Made by a program: the position numbers and the translations under genes. This document shows positions 1 through 7,491 of a stretch of DNA of 36,558 nt, piece by piece (within the stretch, counting starts at the first letter, position 1; each line of letters opens with the position of its first letter). Below the pieces are notes generated by a model, which ran no database searches, had not been told where the DNA came from, and saw only the letters and a program-made list of their open reading frames with translations. Source of the stretch: Candidatus Kapaibacterium sp. (GTDB taxonomy: Bacteria; Bacteroidota; Ignavibacteria; Kapaibacteriales; UBA2268); NCBI GenBank assembly GCA_026390695.1, contig JAPLFL010000087.1, forward strand, positions 1 to 36,558. The letters run 5' to 3'.

Positions 1-919
1 ACGAGATATGTAGGGACACGGCGCGCCGTGTCCCTACGGTGATTTTTAAATCATCAGTTGCCGGATTAGGGCTAATCTCAACACTCTGAACAACGGGTTG
101 CTGCCTATTGTCTGCATCTGACTCCTGCACCGACACCGGCGCACACTTATTAAAAGCACGCAGGCGGGGATAATCCTTGCCTTCGTCTATGCACCAGACA
201 CTATCGAAGTCCCAGTAACGATAAGTACTTTTCTTCATCATTTCGGCAGTAGTTTTCCCTATTCCTTTAGATGTGAAAGTATCAGGTCTGGGATAGAAAT
301 CTTTATTCCAATAATTATTATCATCATAAAAAAAATCATGTTTACCTTCACCGGCTAAATATCCTGAAAAATAGCAATGTAAAGAACCACCCCAATTTAT
401 AAATCCACGGCTTTTCAATTCTCCGGTTGTTGTTGTTAAAGTACAGGAAGAATAGCAATTAATAATACTTCCATAATTTATCCCACAAAATCCAGATGAA
501 GCATTTACAAGAACACCAGTTGTATAGCATTCCGAAAAACCATTTGAACCTTCATTATTACCAATTATTCCTGATTGTCTAGTGCAATTAACTGTATCAT
601 ATTCAATTCCGATTTTATATACCTTACAATTAAAACACGAAGCTATTAAACCACAGGAATTTAAATGCTTGATAACATGGCCATTACCATTAAGTGCACC
701 ACCATCATGTAAAGAAATCCATTTAAATTTAAAACCTGTAGCATCAAGGTCATTCATTATAATATAAGAAGCTGTCCTTTCATCATCAACTTCTTGTAAT
801 TCAGCCATCGTTGTAATTTGATAAGGGTCTGCATCAGTTCCGCTGCCTTTACCAGAGAAAGAAATTAATATATAAGGTAAAAGAGAAATGAGTAAAAATA
901 TAAATTTTAGATTTTTCAT
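1..919 (-). CDS. Secreted GLUG-type repeat protein with T9SS tail (3' end beyond window)
   Basis: The frame is open from an ATG at 919 to the left edge (306 full codons, no stop), so the C-terminus is missing. A GAGGC ribosome site lies 4 nt before the ATG. The protein opens with a signal peptide (MKNLKFIFLLIS...), then GSGTDADPYQITT and a MNDLDATG segment, then GNGHVIKHL. This is the usual start of GLUG-motif/beta-helix surface proteins. Repeats of the I-N-C-Y-S type follow (NYGSIINCYSS), then KTTAEMMKKSTY, WDFDSVW and DYPRLRAFN, which are typical closing motifs of that family. ISPNPATDDLKI near the edge is the start of a type A T9SS sorting domain. It is therefore probably exported and attached to or released from the cell surface, perhaps as an adhesin; no ligand can be inferred. 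It is the last gene seen of a four-gene operon, 7 nt after its neighbour. Oddity: a 28-bp palindrome lies inside the sorting-domain codons. Confidence 0.85.
   Translation of the reverse strand, partial: MKNLKFIFLLISLLPYILISFSGKGSGTDADPYQITTMAELQEVDDERTASYIIMNDLDATGFKFKWISLHDGGALNGNGHVIKHLNSCGLIASCFNCKVYKIGIEYDTVNCTRQSGIIGNNEGSNGFSECYTTGVLVNASSGFCGINYGSIINCYSSCTLTTTTGELKSRGFINWGGSLHCYFSGYLAGEGKHDFFYDDNNYWNKDFYPRPDTFTSKGIGKTTAEMMKKSTYRYWDFDSVWCIDEGKDYPRLRAFNKCAPVSVQESDADNRQQPVVQSVEISPNPATDDLKITVGTRRAVSLHIS
10..37. repeat. Perfect 28-bp palindrome inside a coding region
   Basis: The half-site GTAGGGACACGGCG is followed by its exact reverse complement. It is GC-rich against AT-rich surroundings. 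It lies in frame in the minus-strand sorting domain and encodes about V-G-T-R-R-A-V-S. Palindromes with a TAGGGACACGG arm are known as dispersed repeats in several phyla (from memory). Copy number cannot be judged here. Confidence 0.9.
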
Positions 920-926
920 AATTGCC

Positions 927-3023
927 TCATTTCAATATTTGAATTATTTCGGAATCAGATAAATTCACAGATGTTCCTTCAGTATTGTCAATGCTTGTTT
1001 CTCCTAATATTAAATAATTACCTGAATGAAATTCAGAAATGTCGATGTTGGCTTCTAATCCATTGTATAAAATAAATTCTTTCTTCAGATTACCAATTAG
1101 AGAAAAGATTTTTATATTTACAGGACAACTTCCCTTATAATCATTAATTTCAGCAACAATATTGATTTCATTTGTTGCCGGATTCGGATGAAATTTTAAA
1201 TTTAACTTATTTCCTGTTTTCTTTTTTGGAAGATCTTTGTTTGATATTGCCACTTCTTTCGAGGAAGCAGTAGCCTCCCATGGAATATTAGCATCAGTTG
1301 CCACATAAGCATGAAAAAATGAACCTAATCTGGCATGAAAACCTGGATTAAGATGAACAAAATGATTAATCATAGGGGCAACGTAAAATTCAACAATTGA
1401 ATAATTTACCAAACCTTTATCTGGTATAATAGTTGTCCCTTCGGTAGAAATTTGTCTTCCTATGAATTGACTTGTAATTAAATAATTGGAATTTTGAGAA
1501 TTGCTAACTTTTTTAGAACTTTTCCAATACCTTTTATTAGTTTCGAAAGGACAATCATTTATATAATGACGAACAAGTGGGCCAAGAGGAGTCCATTTTG
1601 ACAATACCCTTGTTGGTTCAAACGGTGTTTCAATTTGTTCTAAAATTGCTGAATGCCCCATATCATAACCATAAGTAACTTTTTCCCATTCACCATTATT
1701 TATTTTAGTATTATCTATAACTTGAATATAGTCCCAATTTACCGGTGGGTCATTATCATTTTTTATTACATAGCTTGGGCCACCATCAAGTGAACCGCTT
1801 GGTTCATTAAAATTTATAATACCTAGAAGACCTCCTTCTTTAAAATGCCAAGCAAAACCATGGCAATTAAAATTTCCCCAATTACTCGGATTTGATGGTG
1901 CTGACTCATTATATTCAACAATATTATTTGGGAATAAAGACCAACCCTCACAGGCAATAAATAAATATTCATTACTATTACCAGCAGTATAATTAATTAA
2001 CATTTTAAATTCCTTTTGTAAAATTGGTTCAGTAGGTAAGTAGATATATAATTGATCAAAACTAATATTGTCATCTGTCAAACATTTAAATAATCCTTCA
2101 TCTGTTGCTGCATATAATTTGTAATCCGATCCATTATATTGTACAACAAGGGAATTTATAGGATTATTATTATTGTCAACAACTTTGTGATGCCAGTACA
2201 TTGTTGCAATATTGGCTCTATAGCAATCGCCACTTGCTGTTCCAACATAAATATATTTAACCGAATTTTCTTCGAAGCAAGTTATTGCAGTTATATCTGT
2301 CCATGTTGCATCATTTATTGAAGACCAGTTTTCACCTCCGTCAGTTGATTGCTGCAATCCGGCAACCGTTCCTGAATAAAAAACATCATTATAATAAAAT
2401 AATACTGTTCCGGCTATATTATTGATCAATGTCCAATTATAACCATCATCAGTGGATTTATAAACTTCTGCGTCACCAGTGCATGCTAAATAAATGCCGT
2501 TATTATTTGAACAAATACATTTTACAGCAGTTTCCAAACTGGTTATTTCCCAAGTTTCACCTAAGGAAGTAGTTCTAAAAATACCTGCATCGGTTCCAGC
2601 CAAATATAAACCATCTCCAACATAAATACAGTTTACTTTTCCATTACAAATACGAGGTTCCGTTTCCCAATAAACAGATTGATTACTTGATATTGAGCCG
2701 ATACATATTTTCCCGTTATTTGTCCCAGCCAAAACATAGTCATTTGAATTTAGCTGGGTAGTATTTATACATAAAAATTCATGGTCGTTTAAATAGTTGT
2801 TTTGCAGAACAGGAGCGCCTGATTGCGATTTAACAAATAACCCGCCTCGGTATAAATATGTCTGTACTGCATTCTCAACATCCCAGTCATACCATACAGT
2901 ATTGCTTAGATCTCCTTTGTATAGATTTTCATAATGATTAAACGGAGATTGTATTATGTATTTAGTTGCAAAGGATGATTGAAAAGCTAAAAAAATCACC
3001 AGCGCCAAAATATACTTTTTCAT
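927..3023 (-). CDS. Secreted beta-propeller protein with Cys/His domain and T9SS sorting tail
   Basis: 698 aa. Signal peptide 1-19 (MKKYILALVIFLAFQSSFA). Residues about 90-330 carry repeated blade motifs of the BNR/sortilin type: TTSLGETWE near 151, KSTDDGYNW near 189 and QSTDGGENW near 225. The middle part (about 380-500) holds NCHGFAW (386-392), then GHSAI with H457, SKW at 475-477, LVRH at 483-486 and C491. I recall this combination from uncharacterised Bacteroidota/Chlorobi proteins. The Cys-His pair suggests a papain/NlpC-like fold, but this is inference. FHPNPATNEINI at 611-622 starts a type A T9SS sorting domain, ending in the usual beta-rich tail. A strong ribosome site (AAGGAAAGGG) precedes the ATG. 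It lies 14 nt after the 228-aa gene and 7 nt before the GLUG protein, so it is probably co-transcribed with both. It is probably a surface protein; enzyme activity is unproven. Confidence 0.85.
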   Translation of the reverse strand: MKKYILALVIFLAFQSSFATKYIIQSPFNHYENLYKGDLSNTVWYDWDVENAVQTYLYRGGLFVKSQSGAPVLQNNYLNDHEFLCINTTQLNSNDYVLAGTNNGKICIGSISSNQSVYWETEPRICNGKVNCIYVGDGLYLAGTDAGIFRTTSLGETWEITSLETAVKCICSNNNGIYLACTGDAEVYKSTDDGYNWTLINNIAGTVLFYYNDVFYSGTVAGLQQSTDGGENWSSINDATWTDITAITCFEENSVKYIYVGTASGDCYRANIATMYWHHKVVDNNNNPINSLVVQYNGSDYKLYAATDEGLFKCLTDDNISFDQLYIYLPTEPILQKEFKMLINYTAGNSNEYLFIACEGWSLFPNNIVEYNESAPSNPSNWGNFNCHGFAWHFKEGGLLGIINFNEPSGSLDGGPSYVIKNDNDPPVNWDYIQVIDNTKINNGEWEKVTYGYDMGHSAILEQIETPFEPTRVLSKWTPLGPLVRHYINDCPFETNKRYWKSSKKVSNSQNSNYLITSQFIGRQISTEGTTIIPDKGLVNYSIVEFYVAPMINHFVHLNPGFHARLGSFFHAYVATDANIPWEATASSKEVAISNKDLPKKKTGNKLNLKFHPNPATNEINIVAEINDYKGSCPVNIKIFSLIGNLKKEFILYNGLEANIDISEFHSGNYLILGETSIDNTEGTSVNLSDSEIIQILK

Positions 3024-3037
3024 TTGTTTCCCTTTCC

Positions 3038-3724
3038 TTATTTGAATTTAATTATTTCGGCTAAAATTTTATGTACTGTCTGCTTCTGTGGGTACTGTGA
3101 GGTTTCGCAAAATTCTTTTATATCTGCGTTATCCCTTGCAATTGTGTTGTACAAATCTTTATCAAGGCTTTCCAATAAACGGATCATCAGAAATGAATTT
3201 GTTATCTGCGATTTAAACTTGAGAAATGTGGTATCGTTCACTCTTTTATTGAATTTATCAAAACTTGACTGAAGCAATTTTCTCTTTTCTGCTTGATCAA
3301 GATTTTCATGCAATTCGGGCACTGCAAGCAGGTTTTCAATTATCAGGTTCCGAAAGAGGTATGAATCCGACATATCCTTGTCATAGAGCCTGAAGAGATG
3401 CTTAACGAGGTTCTTTCGACCCATTAATTCATTTAATCCATTAAAAGAGTTTTTTAATTGATTATAAGTTTGCAGAAAATTGTCGTTGAGCACTAAAAAT
3501 CTGGCAAACGGAAAATTTAAAACAGTTTCAAATAAATCTTCATCAGAAATCTTCTTCAGAACGCTGTCCGGGATAGTGCAGAGCTTAATTTTTGCTTCGT
3601 AAGTGATTTGCTTCTTCCATAGCGAATCTCCGGGCATAATCGGATAGCGGTATGGCTTTGAATCGGCTTTTTCAAGCAGGCAAAACAAAATTGTGATCAA
3701 GATAAACGAATAAATGATTTTCAT
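3038..3724 (-). CDS. Secreted conserved protein of unknown function
   Basis: 228 aa with an N-terminal signal peptide (about 1-22, then KPYRYPIMPGDSLWKK). A perfect AAGGAG site stands 6 nt before the ATG. After the signal the protein is mostly predicted helix and contains IPDSVLKKISDEDLFETVL, FNGLNELMGRK and a C-terminal helical part. I recall similar secreted proteins in Bacteroidota beginning YPVxPGTxEW with an IPxxxLxxxSTxxLxETCLNYP motif, so it belongs to an uncharacterised family. No catalytic motif and no T9SS tail are visible, so it probably stays in the periplasm or is a lipid-free secreted partner. It sits between the tail-fibre-like gene (11 nt) and the propeller/Cys-His gene (14 nt), which suggests a role linked to those exported proteins. 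Confidence 0.8.
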   Translation of the reverse strand: MKIIYSFILITILFCLLEKADSKPYRYPIMPGDSLWKKQITYEAKIKLCTIPDSVLKKISDEDLFETVLNFPFARFLVLNDNFLQTYNQLKNSFNGLNELMGRKNLVKHLFRLYDKDMSDSYLFRNLIIENLLAVPELHENLDQAEKRKLLQSSFDKFNKRVNDTTFLKFKSQITNSFLMIRLLESLDKDLYNTIARDNADIKEFCETSQYPQKQTVHKILAEIIKFK

Positions 3725-3735
3725 AATATACTCCT

Positions 3736-4872
3736 TTATTCCTTTTTGTTTTCTAATTTGCTGATTCGTGCCTTTAGATCTTCGTTTTGCTTGTTTAGTT
3801 CAATCATATAAAGGGTCATTTCTTCAATTTTCCGAAGCAGCTTTGCCTGAATATCTGCCACATTAACCCCATTTTCAAGCACTTGTTTAGTCGAGGGCAT
3901 GTTTGGCAGCCTTTTATTCTCTTGAATACACTGTTCCAGTTTATTTAACGAAATTAGTTGATAATTATTGTCGAAAACAAAATCCGGCCAATTTTCAGTA
4001 GTAACTATCATTTCTTTTGCCACAACAAGTCCTGCAACCGATAGTATATATGGCTGGCTGCCCGGATTCTGAGAACAAAAGACATCACCGATTTGCACAT
4101 TTCCTAAAACATGAAGCTTCGCATTGGGTGAGCTTGTGCCAATACCGACATTTCCTCCCGGAAGGCAGGTTAAATTATTTTCTCCATTTGTTCCGATATA
4201 GAGTGGCTGGTTACTTAAAGCACCCAAGTAATTAGTTACATTTGAGTTAGAATTCCCCCAAAGTGTCCAGTAGCAGGTTTCAGAGCAGTTCGTGCTATTA
4301 ACGGTTCCTCTGATTAACAAAAGATTGGTTGGTAAATCCAAACCTCCGCAAAAGTATAAATTCGCACAGCCGCCAACAATGCTGCAATCGACGGTTCCGG
4401 AACTTGATGATTGATTCTTTAAGTAGGCTCCTTGCTGATCAGTCGTGGTAACTGTATAAGAATTTTGACAGCAAGATTCTCCGCAACTTGAATAAGTATT
4501 GGAAGAACTTGACCAGCAGCTTGGCAGATAGAAATTAACCGCGTAATTGCCAGGGTTAGATAGAAAGCTAAAATCACCCAATGCTTGCGTCAGTACAGCC
4601 TCAACAGATTGTTCAACTGCATCATTATTACTAAAGGCACAAGTTCCGTTTGCAATAATTGATATGATTTCCAGATGATAACTTGGAGGGCTACCGGGAC
4701 ATACGAGGTGTTTATAATTTACAGTAATAGAACAGGAGCCGATATTGCTTGTTGCGGAGCTTGCAATCCAGGTTCCACCTGTACAAGTAAAACAATCAGT
4801 AGAAAACGATTTACTGCCCGCAAAGCAGAGCAGCACTGTGATTAGAGCGGTGATAAATAAAACTTGTTTCAT
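3736..4872 (-). CDS. Secreted tail-fibre-like protein with C-terminal coiled coil
   Basis: 378 aa with a signal peptide (about 1-22). Residues 25-235 are rich in Cys, Ser and Asn (for example CGESCC at 130-135), likely a disulphide-stabilised beta-rich region. NVGIGTSSPNAKLHV (241-255) is the signature of Bacteroidota proteins related to phage tail-fibre/endosialidase-chaperone stalks. Residues 294-340 (WPDFVFDNNYQLISL, ENKRLPNMPSTKQV, NGVNVADIQAKLL) form the conserved module that normally follows. Residues 342-376 are a heptad-rich coiled coil, consistent with trimerisation. No peptidase S74 catalytic residues are recognisable, so self-cleavage cannot be claimed. It is the first gene of the minus-strand operon. 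No Shine-Dalgarno is visible; the start is chosen because it opens the signal peptide. The role is probably structural at the cell surface. Confidence 0.82.
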   Translation of the reverse strand: MKQVLFITALITVLLCFAGSKSFSTDCFTCTGGTWIASSATSNIGSCSITVNYKHLVCPGSPPSYHLEIISIIANGTCAFSNNDAVEQSVEAVLTQALGDFSFLSNPGNYAVNFYLPSCWSSSSNTYSSCGESCCQNSYTVTTTDQQGAYLKNQSSSSGTVDCSIVGGCANLYFCGGLDLPTNLLLIRGTVNSTNCSETCYWTLWGNSNSNVTNYLGALSNQPLYIGTNGENNLTCLPGGNVGIGTSSPNAKLHVLGNVQIGDVFCSQNPGSQPYILSVAGLVVAKEMIVTTENWPDFVFDNNYQLISLNKLEQCIQENKRLPNMPSTKQVLENGVNVADIQAKLLRKIEEMTLYMIELNKQNEDLKARISKLENKKE

Positions 4873-5192
4873 AATAAAACTTAAAGAATGAATAAATTAT
4901 TGTTTTACAACAATTAAAATAGATACTATGTATTTAGAGCAATTTAATTTCAGACAATCCCGCAAAAGGGATTCAAGCAATCTATTTCAGACAATTCAAT
5001 TCTAAGATTTATATTAAGTTTCGAAAATAAAAATAAAAAAATGAAATATCAAATTAATTTTTACTCATAATTGGATTGGGTAACTTATAAAAAGTGATAG
5101 TATTCCGGTATCAGGTATCGGAGCCGGTTTTGAGCCTTAATAGAGTTTTAAATAATTCAAATTATTATGTTTTGATAAATTTATTGATTATT

Positions 5193-5224
5193 CCTCATAA
5201 TTAATAACTCATAACTCATAATTT
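5193..5224. repeat. CTCATAA-type intergenic repeat tract
   Basis: Tandem copies of the word CTCATAA with AATTAAT spacers. The same words return at 7441-7470 and, longer, at 24801-24853, always between genes and close to a gene boundary. This points to a dispersed low-complexity repeat family rather than chance AT-richness. Confidence 0.6.
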
Positions 5225-5286
5225 CTGTAAAACATTTGCAACAAAAAAATAAGTGAATCGTATATACCGTGTCGTATTTGTTATTT

Positions 5287-5292
5287 GGAAAG
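5287..5292 (+). promoter_or_regulatory. Ribosome binding site that decides the TolC-like start
   Basis: GGAAAG stands just before the ATG at 5296. A longer frame with a GTG at 5269 exists but would add nine residues before a good signal peptide and has no comparable site, so 5296 is preferred. Confidence 0.6.
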
Positions 5293-5295
5293 AAA

Positions 5296-6699
5296 ATGAA
5301 ATATATTGTAAGTTTGCTCTTGATCAGCTTTTCGATGATTTGTTCAGCTCAGGTAAAAGGAAATAAACCTCAAACATTAAGTCTGGATGACTGTTTTAAG
5401 ATTGCCTCACAAAAAAATCCCGATATCAAACTCAATCAATTCCGAACATCGGCTGCAAATGCTGATCTGAAAAATGCTTACTGGAATTACTTTCCATCGG
5501 TTGATTTTGGAATGAATTATCGCCGAACATTGAGTAATTCGTCAAGCGGTGGCACTGGTGGCACTTATAAAGTAGATACAACTCTATCTCCGGAACTTAG
5601 AACTTTATTGCCAATGATTATGAATAATTTATTGAAAAATCCATATTCATCGGTTTCTGAAAATAACTATACAATGCAGGCAAGTGCAAACTGGCTTCTG
5701 TTCGATGGTTTGAACCGTGACGCAAATTATACCCGAAGTCAGGATAACTTCAAAGCCATTCAAAAGAGTAACGAATATATTGAAAAAAGCGTTAAGATTA
5801 CAATTCTCAGACAATATATAGATGTTGTGAAGAATTTGCAGATAATTCAGGCTCGAAAGGATAATCTTGAACTTGCAAATAAGCAGTTAGAGCGAATAAA
5901 TGCTCAGCATAATGCAGGAATAATCACAATTGCGGATGTCTATTCACAGGAAGCCGAAGTTGGTAATAATGAGTTGATGATGGTTCAGGCAGAAAATGAT
6001 CTAAATATAGCAAAAGCCAACTTATTAACAACACTAGGTATGAATTCCGATCAACCAGTTGATTTTCTTTCAACAAGTATTCCAACGTCAGTTAATTCTA
6101 ATGAAATAAAGCAATTTAGGGATTTAATCGGTGATCTCGAATCTTCTCTTAAAAATGCTTTCGGCTCAAGATCGGATTATTCATCAAATGATTTTGCCAT
6201 AAAAGCAGCAGAATCTGGTATTAAGTCAGCGAAAAGTACATTTTATCCTCGCTTGTCAGCAAACGGAACATGGTATTGGGCAAATTCAAAATTCTCAGAC
6301 TTTCAAAATAATGGTAATACTTATTTCGGACTTCAGTTAAGTATTCCGATCTTTTCAAATTTCAACACAAACTTACAATTTGAAAATGCAAGTTTGCAAT
6401 ATAATCAGAAACTAATTGAAAAAACACAACTTGAACAGACTATAAGGAATTCCATTCAGACTTCATATCTCAATCTTGAAGCTGCCGAAAAGCAGATTGA
6501 GATAAGTAACCGAGTTTTGAAGTCATCTAACCTTAATTATGATGCAATGAAAGAAAAGTTTAATATAGGTGCTGCATCAATTACAGAACTGCATATTGCA
6601 GCTAATCAATTAGTTACATCAAAAATAAATAATATAAAAGCAATTTATAATTATGTTCAGGCGCAGAATGAACTGTTGTTTGCTTCGGGAAGGCTTTAA
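5296..6699 (+). CDS. TolC-family outer membrane efflux protein
   Basis: 467 aa from the ATG at 5296. Signal peptide MKYIVSLLLISFSMICSAQ. The first mature segment, LSLDDCFKIASQKNPDIKLNQ, is the classic start of the first outer-membrane-efflux-protein repeat. Two helical-hairpin repeats follow. The first has PSVDFGMNYRRTL and long coiled helices to about residue 260. The second (FAIKAAESGIKSAKSTFYPRLSANG, then FGLQLSIPIF) has the same architecture. Length is normal for the family (about 430-500 aa). It should form the trimeric outer-membrane channel used by the inner-membrane adaptor and ABC permease encoded downstream. Start of a plus-strand operon: 25 nt to the RDD gene. The efflux substrate is unknown. 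Confidence 0.93.
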   Translation: MKYIVSLLLISFSMICSAQVKGNKPQTLSLDDCFKIASQKNPDIKLNQFRTSAANADLKNAYWNYFPSVDFGMNYRRTLSNSSSGGTGGTYKVDTTLSPELRTLLPMIMNNLLKNPYSSVSENNYTMQASANWLLFDGLNRDANYTRSQDNFKAIQKSNEYIEKSVKITILRQYIDVVKNLQIIQARKDNLELANKQLERINAQHNAGIITIADVYSQEAEVGNNELMMVQAENDLNIAKANLLTTLGMNSDQPVDFLSTSIPTSVNSNEIKQFRDLIGDLESSLKNAFGSRSDYSSNDFAIKAAESGIKSAKSTFYPRLSANGTWYWANSKFSDFQNNGNTYFGLQLSIPIFSNFNTNLQFENASLQYNQKLIEKTQLEQTIRNSIQTSYLNLEAAEKQIEISNRVLKSSNLNYDAMKEKFNIGAASITELHIAANQLVTSKINNIKAIYNYVQAQNELLFASGRL

Positions 6700-6724
6700 C
6701 TTTATAAACTTTAGGAACTGAATT

Positions 6725-7390
6725 ATGAAATGTGAAAAATGCGGGAATGAATATCCTACGCAATACTACTTTACAACTCCAACAATTTGTAATAATTGCT
6801 ATCAGACTTTATCTGAAAATGAGAAGCAAATTATTCAAAATTTAATTAATGCAGATGCTTATGCCGATCCACTTGATATAAGAGTTGGATTTTGGAAGCG
6901 ACTTGCCGCAACTTTAATCGATGGCGTTATAACTGCCGTAATTATTGTGATTGTCTTTTACCTTACCGGAAAATTAAATGATTATATATTTGCATATAAA
7001 TCAATGTTTTCCGATCCCATTGCTGCTCAGGAAATTTTAGGATCATTCACTTTACTTCTTTTACTTATAGGTTTAGGATATTCATTGACTGAGGTTTTAT
7101 TCGCGGCGAGTCCCGGAAAAATGGTATTAGGAATTAAAATTGCCGAACAGGATGGTAAACGTGCCTCGATTGGAACTTTAGCTTTCAGATTTTTAATTAA
7201 ACATATTGAATTGCCTTTTTCATTTTTATTTGTATTTACCCAAATCAAAATGTTCAGTACAATCGGAACAGTTTTTAGTTTGGGAATATTTGTAGGATAT
7301 TTCTTTGTTTTTGCAGCAGCACGGCAGGGCTTTCACGATATGTTAGCCAAGACTGCCGTATTCAATAATGATGATATTAAAGATAATTAA
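6725..7390 (+). CDS. RDD-family membrane protein with N-terminal zinc ribbon
   Basis: 221 aa. The N-terminus has two CxxC pairs (C3/C6 and C22/C25), a small zinc-ribbon-like finger, then a short linker. The RDD domain starts with RVGFWKRLAATLIDGVI (about 54-70), has membrane helices near 63-85, 107-127 and 175-200, and includes the family motif ASPGKMVLGIKI (about 128-139) and a late RQGFHDMLAKT. RDD proteins are inner-membrane proteins; a few are linked to ion transport but most are unassigned. It sits within the efflux operon, between the TolC-like and MacA-like genes. That position is unusual and suggests it is either a passenger or an accessory factor. AGGA precedes the ATG. Function is not predicted beyond the family. 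Confidence 0.88.
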   Translation: MKCEKCGNEYPTQYYFTTPTICNNCYQTLSENEKQIIQNLINADAYADPLDIRVGFWKRLAATLIDGVITAVIIVIVFYLTGKLNDYIFAYKSMFSDPIAAQEILGSFTLLLLLIGLGYSLTEVLFAASPGKMVLGIKIAEQDGKRASIGTLAFRFLIKHIELPFSFLFVFTQIKMFSTIGTVFSLGIFVGYFFVFAAARQGFHDMLAKTAVFNNDDIKDN

Positions 7391-7440
7391 AAATTAAGAA
7401 TGTAAAATTAAAAATGTAAAGAATTTAAATATTATCTTTT

Positions 7441-7470
7441 TAATAACTCATAATTCATAACTCATAACTA
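7441..7470. repeat. CTCATAA-type intergenic repeat tract
   Basis: TAATAACTCATAATTCATAA and a further CTCATAA copy, directly upstream of the adaptor gene. It is preceded at 7388-7422 by an AAAATTAAGAATGTAAAATT-like tract. Same family as the tracts at 5193 and 24801. Confidence 0.6.
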
Positions 7471-7491
7471 TAAAAACTTAATAGGTTAAAA

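Larger units (their letters stand above)
4873..5295. promoter_or_regulatory. Divergent intergenic region between secreted-protein operon and efflux operon
   Basis: No convincing gene on either strand. It must hold the promoters of both divergent operons, but I cannot place -35/-10 or TAnnTTTG boxes with confidence. Visible structure: a small inverted repeat ATTGTT-TTAC-AACAAT at 4899-4914, another (AATCCC/GGGATT) at 4956-4973, and the TTTCAGACAAT word twice (near 4949 and 4987). A tract of the CTCATAA family ends the region. Confidence 0.4.

Noticed and set aside
582-767. 61-aa plus-strand frame in the left-edge region
   Set aside because: It is antisense to the open GLUG-protein frame, with no ribosome site and no recognisable feature.
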